DNA of 64,000 nucleotides from Deroplatys truncata (lineage: Eukaryota > Arthropoda > Insecta > Mantodea > Mantidae). The stretch is from contig CM060979.1 in NCBI GenBank assembly GCA_030765065.1, forward strand, positions 103,466,350 through 103,530,349, read 5' to 3'. Below the pieces are notes generated by a model. It ran no database searches, was not told the DNA's origin, and was given only the letters and a program-made list of their open reading frames with translations. Shown in pieces: positions 33,601 through 44,720 of this stretch; position 1 is the first letter of the stretch; each line of letters begins with the position of its first letter. Both the position numbers and the translations under genes were made by a program.

Positions 33601-33835
33601 GTGTACAGGGCGGAGATGAGGTGTCCAGAGGGATGTAAGTCGACATTGGTAAGACGCATTGCTTTGCGGTAAAGCAACGCCGTTCCTCGGCCGTCCGGTC
33701 CAAGATTGACGATGTTCTCATAATGACACAGAAAATCAAGATTTGGCACATTGACTTCCTGTAAAAACCAACATCCACATCATATAAGTGTAGAAATGCA
33801 GCAAGTAAACGCTGATTCAAAGACGTGAAGAAGTG
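30654..33835 (-). pseudogene. LINE ORF2 (endonuclease and reverse transcriptase), multiply broken
   Basis: The endonuclease starts LNQRLLAAFLHLYDVDVG. A one-base loss in a T run near 33760 separates this from the following QEVNVPNLDFL, so the Glu of the FLQE motif lies across the shift. Then come STYLIGGDFNCTVAAKDQRG and FSDRHAVV, the SDH-like end. The RT region has NTAPGTDGIPYAFYSTFWDV, LVNLDFEKAFDNVSHSY, RSVRQGCPLSIGLF and AYADDVTVF. Between VILLLPKH and LLAKVLSSRL the usual RPI-type block is absent. Further shifts near 31801 and 31670 precede YFLWSGATYRVSREQLRLP and a C-terminal CLRCSAVETLSHKLVDC motif. The stop is at 30654. Confidence 0.8.
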
Positions 33836-33934
33836 TCATATACGAAAACCCACGAATGAAAGGGTCTCTAGAAGGAAAAGCACAGACGAGGCAATACAGC
33901 ACCACCAGGGGACCGGACACCAAGAACGGGAGAT

Positions 33935-35181
33935 TTAAACTGATCCGCCACCTTTCTCGCCTGGTTTGTCTCGCGGCACCTTAGGTAAGACATACGGATG
34001 CACTCTGTGTTTCTGCAAAGATTTGTCTTTCAGTGTATCAGCTTTCTCATAATTAGCATCCGGAGTCACGGCGGACAGGCCAGGCAACTCGGAAGTATCC
34101 AATTCGTTTGCCACCAACGGTAAGGCGCGGTCCACCTCCTCTGACCAGGGTTGAGGCATCGTATCGCCGTCCTGAGGTGGAGGTTCTGTTTTACGAAACC
34201 GTGGATCCCGTGACTGCGTCGCTTTCTCAGGTAGCACTTGCCGGTTTACAGTCGCAACTCCCGGTGCTTGAGAGGTTACAGCCTCACCTTTCAGCTTCTT
34301 GGAATCAGGTTCGCCTTCCGAATGACTGCGTTGCAAAGAGTCCGTAACAGCACTGTCAGACGTGATGGAAGGTGCAGCCCTCTGGTCATTAACAGGAGAC
34401 ACTGAAGTCACCGAGATTGGCACCTCGGCAGCCGTAACCGCCGAAGGAACTGCAGCAACCATTGTCACGTCCGCTGGAGGCACCGCATCAGGTGAAACAA
34501 CGTCTTTCTCGGAGATTGGTTTAAACAACTTACTCATCAGGTGATGCCGGAGCCGGGATTGAGGAGGAACAGATGTCCGTAACCAACGTTGAGGACAATC
34601 TGCTTTCAGATGTGTGTTATCCTTGCAAATGAAACAAACCTGTTCTTGTCCACTGTAGGTAATGTAGGCCTCAAAGCCGGCAATCTTTAACGTGGAAGGT
34701 ATCGGTTTAGTAAGTTGAATATGCACTAAACGTATACCAGTGGAAACTGCAAATCTATAACGGCCAGACCAACCGTCAGTAGTGATGTGCAGTGTCTTTC
34801 CGTAATGCTGAAGCTCGTAAACTACCCTGCCGTTACTGATTTCAGGGGGCACATGTAGACGCGAACCAAAGTATATTCTTTATCTGCCGCCGTAAGTTGC
34901 GCATCCGTCACTTCACCGGACATTAAAGCAAATTAGAATGCTCCCTCGTATTTACGCAGTACTTCTTCATAAGCACTGCACAGTTGAAACTTGATATAAA
35001 CAGCGTTTTCTCTTCCCACCAACTGAATTGTATGCACCTGCGCTGGAGAGAGTTCCAACGTGTGGTGCATCCATTCGTGAATTTCAAATACCGTGGGCCG
35101 TTGCATACTCTTATTAAACGCAACTTTTATAGTATTTTTATGTACTGCCTTCTGTTGCTCCATTTCACTGCCGACACTCAA
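33935..35181 (-). pseudogene. LINE ORF1 (zinc-knuckle RNA-binding protein), frameshifted
   Basis: The N-terminal part starts at ATG 35181 (MEQQKAVHKNTIKVAF), reads IHEWMHHTLELSPAQVHTIQ and shifts at about 34880-34930. It continues through PPEISNGRVVYELQHYGKTL and FEAYITYSGQEQ to a CCHC-type knuckle CFICKDNTHLKADC (C-X2-C-X4-H-X4-C). A long low-complexity region rich in P, S, T, A and V follows, with a basic KKLKGEA stretch, and it ends near EKGGGSV. ORF1 proteins of LINEs bind the element RNA and act as chaperones. The frame break makes this copy a pseudogene. Confidence 0.75.
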
Positions 35182-35594
35182 TACACCACCAACACGAAAA
35201 CAAGAGGCGCGTCAACAACCAAGCGCTCTCCAACTCGCGATGTGCACCGGCCAAGGGCCAGACCACGACTATATTTACAATTACAATTACAATGATAATA
35301 ATCATACAACTTACCATAAGAAATATTCTCCTTTTCTATCCATACATTTCTGTCATCGTCTCAGAAAATTATCATTTACACTCGAGAGTTCAATATCTGA
35401 AATTGAGTGAATTTCTCGCCTAATGTTTTCCTTTAGTTCTTCCAACGTTTGGAGCTTTGTTGCACACGCTTTATTTTTCACATGGTCATCCGAGCTGCGT
35501 AATTTCTGTAATTGGATTTTGCGAAATGTGAATGATAAAGTAACTGAGCTACACTGAATATACTACTCTGGCGAAGCACGGTGTACAAATACTT

Positions 35595-35795
35595 TTTTTT
35601 TATTCGGGAGGGCTCAAAACATGTATTTCCAGTGAAATCTCAGTATCAAATTTTTGGGTGGAATACAACACTTCCTCTACTTACTATACGTAGTAGAGAA
35701 AGTAATAAACTTCCGTAAGCATAATTTGTACCAATGCACCCACCAATAAACGATTAGAGAAAGTTATGTGAATGTAACACATCAGATTTTTCTTA
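35595..35795. repeat. Repeat A pieces right of the LINE
   Basis: Bases 35597-35701 are a plus-strand 3' end (GGGCTCAAAACATGTATTTC to ACGTAGTAGAGAAAGTAA). Bases 35702-35795 are a minus-strand 5' end (ACTTCCGTAAGCATAATTTG to GTGAATGTAACACATCAG). Together with 30360-30415 they frame the LINE. Confidence 0.55.
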
Positions 35796-35838
35796 TTTTA
35801 TTTTACGACACTGCTATTCTGGCTGGGGAAAGAATATA

Positions 35839-37218
35839 CACTGCCGATTGTGAAAATTGCAACATCAAGAAGGACACGCATGAATTCAATGAATTTAATA
35901 CCACAGGTTAGGTACATGACATGTAATAAATGATAAACTTTTCAAATCTATACATGACCTTTGAGCCCTAATATTTAGTATTTGGTGTGGCCTCCATGCG
36001 CTGCAATTAGAGCGGATATCCGCCGTGGCATTGAATCAAAAAAGTTCTGAATAAGTTCCTGGGGGATTTCCTACCACGCAGTTTGTATTCAAGCCCACAA
36101 ATCCGTGACACTGGTTACTGGAGGACCGTGACGCACCAACTGCCGACCAACCATATCCCAGACATGTTCGACGGGCGACATGTCAGGCGAACGTGCAGGC
36201 CAGGGAAGCAATGGTATCCATCGCTCTTCAAAGGAGGCTTGTACATTCCTCGCAATATGTGGCCGGCATTGTCCTGTTGAAATGTGGCCTGTGGAGATGC
36301 CTGAAGCAGGGGAAGTACCTCAGGCTCTACAACCACCGTTAGGTACCTGTTGCTGTTCAAAGTGCCCTCAATTCGTAGGAGGCAGGATCGGTTGTTGTAA
36401 GCAAAGGCGCCCCAAACCATCACACCTGGTGTTTGTCCGCTATGCCGCTCAACAATGCAGCCCTCCAGGTTGCGCTCACCACGGTACCGCCGGACACGTA
36501 TGAGGCCATCAGTGTAGGAAAAGACTACAATTTGCCACTCAGCACCCCAGTGACGATGTTCACGTGCCCATTGCAGTCGGAGGAGCTTGTGGTTTTTGGA
36601 CAATGGAAGCCGACGTAATGACATGCATGGAACCAGTCTAACCTGCAGCAGACGGCAATGAACCGTTGATGCGCACAAGTTCACACCTGTTGCTGTGCCC
36701 CAGCCTCGAGCCAACACTGTGGATGAAGCTGTGCGGTGCCTTATGACCATGCGGACAAGATGACGGTCATCCCGTGCTGTGGTCATGTTCCGTGGTCCAG
36801 TACCCGCTCTTCGCTGCGTACGACCTTCATCTATCCACTTCTTCCACACGCGCATCACTGTCGTAGCTGCATGCTCTGTGCGAGGCAGAATGTCACGGTA
36901 TGACAAATCCGCTTCCCGGAGACTGATCTTTCTGTCCCGTTCGATCTCACTCACATGCCGATATGGCTCCCTTTGACGTCGATGAGGCATACTGGCACTC
37001 ACTTTATTGTTTCCACCTTCTTTGACAGCTCTGCACTGACTACACTGGGCGCAACACTGACCTGTCGGACCGACACGAAAGGGCTCTGCTCGGCCTACGT
37101 GTACCCTATCTCTGCAAACGTAATCACTTATTGCTTGCACACTCTTCTTCACTTCTGCTAAGTTTGGAGTTACTCGGGAAATTCTTTCTTGGTGTTACAA
37201 TGTTCACAAACGGCAGTG
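35839..37218 (-). mobile_element. Tc1-like element with TIRs and TA duplication
   Basis: The left TIR is CACTGCCGATTGTGAAAATT and the right (reverse complement) is CACTGCCGTTTGTGAACATT. About 31 of the first 36 positions agree. TA flanks both ends (35837-35838 and 37219-37220). The 1.38 kb length suits a Tc1-type element with one transposase gene on the minus strand. Confidence 0.88.
35975..36990 (-). pseudogene. Tc1-like transposase, missing the first catalytic Asp
   Basis: From ATG at 36990 it reads MPHRRQREPYRHVSEIERDR, then SLREADLSYRDILPRTEHAA (helix-turn-helix), RRAGTGPRNMTTARDDRHLV (the GRPR-like linker) and LLRLQWAREHRHWGAEWQIV. The catalytic start should be FSDESRF but reads VVFSYTDGLIRVRRY, so about eight codons with the first Asp are gone in frame. 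TPGVMVWGAFAYNNRS and ATFQQDNAGHI (second Asp) remain. A frameshift then leaves RSPDMSPVEHVWDMVG (third site, D and E) in another frame, with stops near DLWA and IQTAW. The C terminus is ALIAAHGGHTKY. It was DD34E-type and is now inactive. Confidence 0.88.
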
Positions 37219-37220
37219 TA

Positions 37221-37567
37221 TTAATGTCTTTACTTGATAATTATTACAGGCACTCTTCCACAAGGATCGCAGTTTCTTCTCTACGCAGATTCATAACAGG
37301 GTATAACATTTTACAAAATCGTTCTTTCGACAGTCGCAGCAAATATTTGTGACCTTAGTAAAATCCCATATTACCTAGTCTGCACAAGCGGTACGATTAT
37401 CTTCCTCGCTTTAAATCAAAATAAAATTCTTCATTTTCAACCTAACGCGTCTACTCCTAACGCAATCTTCTCTTCTCTTCAACGTTGTTGATTATTCCCT
37501 GTAACCACCACTCGTATTTGCATTGTTTATCTTCTTTCGTTAGCGTTTTAGTACTTTCTGTTGAACT
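37221..37567. other. Intergenic, no recognised features
   Basis: The stretch between the Tc1-like element and SINE-4 copy 3 carries no repeat landmarks I recognise. Confidence 0.45.
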
Positions 37568-37842
37568 GAGTTTTATTTATGGACGCTCTTTAACTACTAT
37601 GGTCCTTAGCGTCCCATTCTATATTGGGCGTGAAACACTGGTAATTTTGCTCAGAGGCCTCTTTATCAGGCTTGAGGTTCTTTTACGTGAAGTAAATCTA
37701 CGACACGGGACCACCGGCTTTACTTCCCTTCCGAAGGAAGCCGTGCTAAGGATTTTTACGCCCGAAAAAATCCATCGCGACCTTGGGAACTAGAGGCTAG
37801 CACGGTATCACTAGTCCACGGGGGACGACACTTTCTGTTAGC
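37568..37842 (-). repeat. SINE-4 copy 3, most complete
   Basis: On the minus strand the head GTCGTCCCCCGTGGACTAGT resembles a tRNA box A and is followed by a degenerate box B (CTCTAGTTCCCAAGG). The body holds GGATTTTTTCGGGCG, the reverse of CTTCCGAAGGAAGCC and of CGACACGGGACC, and ends in CCATAAATAAAACTC. It defines the family also seen at 11113 and 14650. Confidence 0.6.
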
Positions 37843-38763
37843 TATTCCGATCTGAACACCTTCTAAACAATATTATCGACTCTCTTAACTGATTAATTAT
37901 ACAGGTTCTTTCCTCTCTTACTACAAATCACGCATGCCGTTGTTTTTATACGTATATATACATAACTCTAAAACTTAATTTATTTATAATTATTTTTCTT
38001 TTTTCACTTGACGTGACTCTATACAAAGGTTTTTAAATAGTTTTCTTCTTCTTTATTGCTTTTTACTTTTTTACTTAATCCATTTTCACATTGTTTTTGC
38101 CCTAATTTTAATATTATATCAATAATAAGGAATTTTAATTATTTTACATACATTTTCAAATGTTCCTAGTTTGAATCCCGTTTCAATTGTATGGATTAGA
38201 CTTACGAGCCAATATCTGAAGTTCAGTTTTGTGTCTGAAGTTTCGTGGCGGTGTACGCTGTATACCTTAGCTCATTCAAATGGCACGAATATAAAGATGG
38301 TTGCAATGCATAAGTATGCGTAGGTCACAATTTGCAAAAGCTTGCTTTGAAAATTACGTTAATACATTTTACTTTAACGTTAAACCCCATAATGAGACCG
38401 TCTTTCACACATCTGAAAGTTTAAATAAATATATGTGTTTTCAAAGATTATATTAAAAGCACAAAATCCAGCATTGCATTTCAAATGAAGATTCCAGAGA
38501 CCCATAATTACGGCGGTCTACGAAACGCATTACAAGCGTTTTACCTTTTTTAAAAGTGTTTGTGTTATAGCTAGTCCAAAATTATTAAATCCTAAACAAT
38601 TAAAAGGATAAAAAGGATTTAAAGGCCTAGGTATTAGAATAAGAACTGGCTGGAATCAGAAGAAACCTTCAAAGAGTAGAGCCGAGTATGTTTTCCTCCA
38701 AGCGATAATGTAGATGGCAAGGACTAAACATGCAGAAATGCTAATCAAACAGAAATCAGACTG
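37843..38763. other. Intergenic, no recognised features
   Basis: About 900 bp of AT-rich sequence with no coding signal and no match to the local repeat families. Confidence 0.45.
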
Positions 38764-39600
38764 AAAAATCTGATGTTACATTCACATGACTTTCTGTACC
38801 CTCTATCGCTTATTAGTGTCAATGCAAATTTTCTTACGAAAGCTTATTTTTCTGTCTACTTCGTTTTAATAACAATAAGCTAATACACATTTCCTTATAA
38901 ATATAAAGGAAATAGCGATAGTCAAATATTTAAGAAGTGGGCGATATACGCTGCCCTTTTTAAAATTTCATGCCCTTTATGTGCAGTCGCGAGATACAAC
39001 TGAAGATCGCAAGGACTTGAAAAGAATGACAAAAGTATTGAACAGTTCGAACAATTAATAACGGATACCTTGGAAGTAGCTGAAAAGTTATTTGAAATAA
39101 ATTGTGTTTTAAGGAGATCTGTAGTGTTTTCGTCTGGGGCTTAATGTTTACCAGTTATACAAGGTTATACAAATGTTCTTCCGAAATTACTGGACTTTAC
39201 AGGCTATTCCCGAAAATTAAAGATATACATTTTATTTGTAATGTAAACATCTTTAATATGTGGTATTTTAATAAAAATATTTACAGTAATTTTTAGAAAA
39301 TAAAAAATTCGAAAAATCTTCCATATAAAGGGTAATTTGCGGTGGGGATTTTTTTGAAAATCTTCGTGTCGCCTCTTTGGAAGATACCGAACCCAAATAG
39401 AAGTTTGGTATTTATCTTACTTTTCGTTTTGAGTTATGCTGTTCAGAAAAAACACACACGGGCCTTTTTCTAAAAATACTGCTTCTTTTTGGATTTAGGG
39501 GCCTCATTACATGTATTTGCGTTGAAATTTCGTTATCGATTTTTTAGTGGAATGAATACCTTCTATACCTACTATATACGTAGTAGATAAAGTAAAAAAA
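38764..39600 (+). repeat. Repeat A array unit 1 (full)
   Basis: The unit runs from AAAATCTGATGTTACATTCA, through TTCAAATGT-type landmarks and ACACACACGGGCC, to ACGTAGTAGATAAAGTAAAA. The CA tract is very short here. Confidence 0.65.
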
Positions 39601-39884
39601 AAAAAAACTAATGTGTTACATTCATAAGACCTTCCTACACAATATTGTTTGCTTCTTCATAGCTTCTACAAACTCTTCTTGCAAAACCTTATTTTTCTAA
39701 CTACCTTATGTTAATCTAGATAAACCTTCCCGGAAATCATTTCATTGTACATTCCCTTGTAAGTGCAAGGAGGGATACAGTGGGCTGAAGCGATAGACAA
39801 ATCTTTAAAAAGCGGGTTGCTATATGCTGGCTTTGAAATTCCGTACTCTTTCCACAAGAAACAATTGAATAATGACATGATTAA
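39601..39884 (+). repeat. Repeat A array unit 2 (5' third)
   Basis: It starts AACTAATGTGTTACATTCAT and stops after ACAATTGAATAATGACATGA, where unit 3 begins. Confidence 0.6.
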
Positions 39885-41097
39885 TAAAATCTGATATGTT
39901 ACGTTCACATAACTTTCTCTACCCTCTATTCAAATAGGTATTCAAATTATTCAAATTATTCTTACGAAAGTTTATTTTTCTATCTACTTCATTTTTATCC
40001 AGATAAACCTTTGGAGAAATAGCTAAATTACACTTTTATTAATATACTAAGAGAACAGCGATAGTCAAATGTTTACGAACTGGACACTATACGCTGTCTT
40101 AAAATTCCATACTGTTGCCATGCAATCGCCAGAAACACCTGAAAATCGATGGGACTTAAAAGAATGCCAGAGTATTCAACAAATTGAACCATTAATAAAG
40201 GATGATATCTCGAAAATGGTTGATGCCACAGAAAAGTTATTTGATATAAATGTGTGCTTTAAAGTGATCTATATTTTTTGTGTAGTACGTTTTCGTCTTC
40301 GCTTAACGTTTATCAGTTATACAAGATTGTATAAAATTCCTTCCGAATAAAGAGTACATCACAGGCTGTTTAAAAAATTCAAAATATACATTTTATTTGT
40401 CATGCAAATATTTTTAATATTGTCGTATGCCTCACATTTATTTATTATTTAACTTCAGAGGAGAGCTACTCGCTTATGAGAGGGATCGTTGAACAAACAA
40501 AGAACTTTAAACTCGAGGCATCGACGAGGACGCAGCTAAGTTATATCACAAAACATTACTACACCAACATATTATCTGGCTGAAGGGAGAGGAAAGGAAC
40601 TCTATTCTACCATAATTAAAAGTTGAAAAGAGTGGATGGCACACAATTTATTGGATGAAGTTAGTTACATACCTTTGCCCATTGCCTGCCGACGAGGACA
40701 TCGTGTGTTAGCAGTAGCCGGACTCTCTTAACCGAAGCCTACTCACAGAATAATCATACTGAAACCAAGCTAACATTCCAAGCGTCAGTAACGCCATATC
40801 CCCACCAATGAGACTGCTTCCCCTGAATCGCCCCTACTCTCAGATAAACTGCCACCTCCGACCGGGTAACCAGAGAGCGTATTACCATTAATATAATCTG
40901 TGCACATGCCACAATATACGTTATTTTAATCAAAATCCATTTATAGAACTCGAACATTTCGAAAAAGGTTGTATGTAAAGGGTAATCGGAGTGGATGTTT
41001 ACTGAAAATCTTCGTATTGCATCTTTGGAAGATATTGAACGAATTTTGCTTTTGAGTTATGCTGTTGACAGACACACACGCGGACCTTTTTCTGAAA
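39885..41097 (+). repeat. Repeat A array unit 3, with a 0.5-kb insert
   Basis: The unit starts AAAATCTGATATGTTACGTT. At about 40423 the order breaks after TGCAAATATTTTTAATATTG and resumes at about 40910 with ATACGTTATTTTAATCAAAA. It ends truncated after CGCGGACCTTTTTCTGAAAT. Confidence 0.6.
40423..40910. other. Unidentified insert inside repeat A unit 3
   Basis: About 490 bp of unrelated, less AT-rich sequence splits an otherwise colinear repeat A copy. The sides read ATATTGTCGTATGCC and GCCACAATATACG, a weak imperfect inverted match. There is no coding motif, no pol III head and no obvious target duplication. Confidence 0.4.
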
Positions 41098-41558
41098 TTC
41101 TAATGCGATACATAACTTACAATAACTCTATCGTTTATTGATGGATATAAAAAGTATGCTTACGAAAGTTTATTTTCCTATCTACTTCATTTTAAACTAG
41201 ATAAACCGTTGCAGAAATAGCCATCTTACATATTTCGTTAGGGTACAAAGGGAACAGCGATAGTCAGAAAATTTAAGAACTGGACGCTATATGCTGGCCT
41301 AAAATTTTAAGTTTCCCATGCGAGAAACAACTGAAAATCTACGGGACTAAAAAGGAATGAAGTGTTGAAAAAATCGAAGTATTAACGGTATCTCGGAAAT
41401 GGCTGATGACACTAAAAACAGTTATCTGAAATAAATTGTGTATTTTAAAGAAATCTACATTTTTGTGCAGTAGGTTTTCATCCATCGCTTAAGGTTTACC
41501 ATTATACAACATTATACAAAATTCCTTCTCGATATATATACGACATTTATGCTTTTCT

Positions 41559-41589
<31 letters not shown>

Positions 41590-41734
41590 CGTTTTCTAAA
41601 AATGGCCTTTTTATTCAGGAAACCTCAAAATGCGTATTTCCAGGGAAATTTCGATATCGAATTTTTGGGTGAAATGCAATACCTACCTCCTATAGGTAAG
41701 CAAAGATAGGGCACGTAAGAGAAAGCGTAAAAAT
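41098..41734 (+). repeat. Repeat A array unit 4
   Basis: It starts TAATGCGATACATAACTTAC, lacks part of the middle, has a (CA)n tract (41559-41587) and ends TAAGAGAAAGCGTAAAAATG. Confidence 0.55.
41559..41587. repeat. (CA)n tract inside repeat A
   Basis: About 14 CA units lie at the family's usual position. Confidence 0.9.
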
Positions 41735-42744
41735 GAAAAGACATTGAAAAACTCAAACCAATAACAACAAATATCTCGGAAATACTCGAAGCCACAAAAA
41801 AGTATCTGAAACAAACTGCACTTTTGTGCAGTAAGTTTTTGTCTATCTCTAACTATTTACGTTAGAAAAATCTGATGTGATACATTCACAAGACTTTCTC
41901 TACCCTTTATTGTTTATTAGTGGGTATACAAACTATTGTTACTACAGTTTATTTTTCTATCCACTTTATTTTAATCGAGATAAGCCTTTGCAGAAACAGC
42001 TACATTACACATTTCGTTCTAGATACGAGTACAAAGGGAATAGTAATAGTCACATGTTCAAGAACTGGACGCTATACAATGGCCTTAAAATTCCATATTG
42101 CTTCCATGCAATCGCGTCAAACAACTGAATATTGACAGAACTTTAAAGGAATGGCCAAGTAATGAACAATTCGAGGCATTAATAAACGATATCTCAGAAA
42201 TGGACACAAAAAATTATTTGAAGTAAAGTATGTGTTTTAAAGACATCTACATTTTTGTGTGCTAGTTTTCGTCTACCGCTTAACGTTTACCAGTTATACA
42301 ATATTATACAAAATTGCCTGGAATGAATTGGGCTTCATGGGCTATTCCCAGAAAATTCAAGACATACATTTTATTGTCATGTAAATATCTTTAATGTATG
42401 GTATTTTAATCAAAATCCTTAGAGCCATTTTAGATAAACAACAGTTTCGAAAAATCTTTAATGTAATGAGTAGTTTGGGATAGAAGGAATTGCTAGAGTA
42501 TCTTCGTGTCGCATCTTTGGACCTTACTGAACCTAAATAATAAGTATGGTGTTTATCCAACTTTTCGTTATTGAGTTATTCTGTTCACAGATACAAGACA
42601 TACACACACGGACCTTATTCTAAAAATATTTTTTTCAGTTTCAGAGGCCTCAAAACGTATTTCCGGTAAAATCTCGGTATCGAATGTTTGGGTGGATTAC
42701 AATACCATCTCTACCTACTAGGTACGTGGCAGAGAAAGTAAAAA
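41735..42744 (+). repeat. Repeat A array units 5 (middle fragment) and 6 (full)
   Basis: Bases 41735-41861 are a middle fragment (GAAAAACTCAAACCAATAAC). The full unit 41862-42744 runs from AAAAATCTGATGTGATACAT to ACGTGGCAGAGAAAGTAAAA. Confidence 0.65.
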
Positions 42745-43051
42745 TTAATTCTGAATGAAGTACACTTTACAAGCTATTCGTAGAAAATTTAAGATATGTA
42801 TTTTATTAGTTAATCAAACATTTCAAAGACAGGAATTTTCAGTATATTTTGAAGACACAGAGCTTAAATACGAAGTTTGCTGTTTATCCAACAATTCGTT
42901 TTTGAGTTATAGACATGGCTACACACCTTTCTGTAAATTTTTTCTTTTATTGAGGGGACTCAAAATATGCATTTGCGATAAAATCTTTATATAGAATTTA
43001 ATTTAAAATACTTCCTCTATTTAGTATAAGTAGGTGCTAGGGAAAGTAAAA
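42745..43051 (+). repeat. Repeat A array unit 7 (3' part)
   Basis: The landmarks are TTAAGATATGTATTTTATTA, TTGAGTTATAGACATGG and the end GGTGCTAGGGAAAGTAAAAA. Most of the middle is missing. Confidence 0.5.
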
Positions 43052-44720
43052 AAAGATAATCTAATGCTCCTTAGATATAAGGTCCGAATGGTATGTGGTA
43101 TTTACACATCTTTACTTGAATTTTATCAATTATTACAGATTATTACAGTGAAGTCAGAATCAAAATCTCAGAGTACGTTTCTCATAATTGCACAATGTAC
43201 ATATGTAATGCAGTTTCTGGGTGCCTAAAGGTTTTCATAATCCTATGTAAGTAAGCAGTGCTGTCTCTCTGTAACGTAACCAAATCATTATCAGTTTATA
43301 CTAACTACATAAAACAAAAAATTATCCCCAGTATAACATCATAAACTACTCAAACAATATTAATACTCATAAAATTATTTTTTTCTATGGTTCAAGACCA
43401 AACGCCACTCCAAGAAGTTTTTAGTTGTGTTTTCGTGGCCAGAGAGTCCATATCCGCCGGTTTCATCCCCATTTCGTTAAGTATTGATATACGTTTATGC
43501 ATTCCCTTAATGTGAAAATTGTGGAATCTCTACATCATTAAATAAATGCAGGACCCGAAGAGAATATATAAAGGTTTAAATTTTCATCCATAGTGCTTAT
43601 TTAACATTTCTCACTTTTTGATAATTCTTTCACAACTAAAAGATTTTTATAGTTATACAATATTTTCAGAATTTGTAATATTATCGGCAGCGGAGTATTA
43701 AGGGGATCATAAGTACAAAATTCAACTGTATTCTATTCCCATTTCCGTGAATAATAGGAGATTTTTGATCCGTCTGACGAATATCAGAGAGCTTTGCAAA
43801 ATTACAATTCTAGATCATTTTACAATAATTTCATAAGGAGTTCTGGTATGTAAATTAAAATTAAAATGGTAAAACTCAACCGTGCAACGCTGGATAAGCA
43901 AGCTAGTAAGAATAGAAATTCCAATATTCGTAGACTTCAAAAAGCGGTAAATTGCTTTCTAAGGGCATAGAATTACATAAAAATATCAATATATAATTCC
44001 AAAGAAAATCCAGTTGCTTTTTGGCTAAAGCAGATATAAAAGCCCCAATATTTGGTTCAGAAAACATTTACGAGACTTCGATGAGAGGTCAAAGCCTTCC
44101 TTGACCTAGAGCGGAAAATGACATTTGAAACAAGCAAGCTATAAAACGTTATGTTAATGGAGACGCTGGTTTTTAGTTCCCTTCGCTCTTCATTGCTCTT
44201 TGGCAAGCCAATTATTGCGAAGAAGTAGGCAACTCCAGCAAAGTGCCCCACTTCAGGGTGTACGGTTCCCGGTTGTCGAGGGCCTTAAGTATTTTGGTTC
44301 TTGTGGTGCAGGCTGTCGGTGGGATTGCTACCCCAGTCATTTACACAGAGAGGATCATCAGTCTATGCTTTGCTTTCCTCTTTATAGCTGATCTTCTTAT
44401 TCCTTCTCTTTCATATTCATCTGATTAGGCTACATCCTTTCTCTCAAATACTCTGGTGACTGCCGATGTGACAGCCTTGTCTGAAAAGGTATTGTGTGAT
44501 AAATTCTTATGAATCGTAGGAGTACGTTAGTGTTGTTGTCTATACAACGAGCGTGACAGGTACCAAAATTGGTATTTATTCATGCTGGAAATTCTGGTAC
44601 GCGGTGCACTCAATTTATTCAGAGCCTTGAAAAGTAATTGGGGAGCTGTTTTATCCGAAATTAGGGGACCCAAGATCTAGAGCACCATACATACGGCAAG
44701 AGTACTCGACATACTAATCA
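43052..44720. other. Intergenic, one hydrophobic short frame
   Basis: Mostly AT-rich and unrecognised. At 44243-44428 a 61-codon frame encodes a hydrophobic peptide (LSILVLVVQAVGGIATPVIY and FAFLFIADLLIP) in locally GC-richer DNA. I see no splice sites, homologue or context that would make it a gene. Confidence 0.35.

Larger units (their letters stand above)
30550..35270 (-). mobile_element. Non-LTR retrotransposon (LINE), L1/Tx1-like, nearly full length
   Basis: On the minus strand, in order: a GC-richer leader (35182-35270), ORF1 with a zinc knuckle, ORF2 with an AP endonuclease, a reverse transcriptase and a C-terminal Cys/His motif, then a short A-rich 3' end. The total of about 4.7 kb is near full length for such elements. 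The RT block spacing and the AYADDVTVF form of the catalytic box point to the L1/Tx1 side of the LINE tree rather than Jockey or RTE, which is an inference from memory. Frameshifts in both ORFs and an RT deletion show it is dead. Confidence 0.85.

Noticed and set aside
32270..34544. Plus-strand frames of 60-135 residues opposite the LINE
   Set aside because: They are antisense shadows of the GC-richer LINE ORFs and lack their own motifs.
36083..37161. Plus-strand frames of 61-107 residues opposite the Tc1-like transposase
   Set aside because: They are antisense shadows; the minus strand has the clear transposase.
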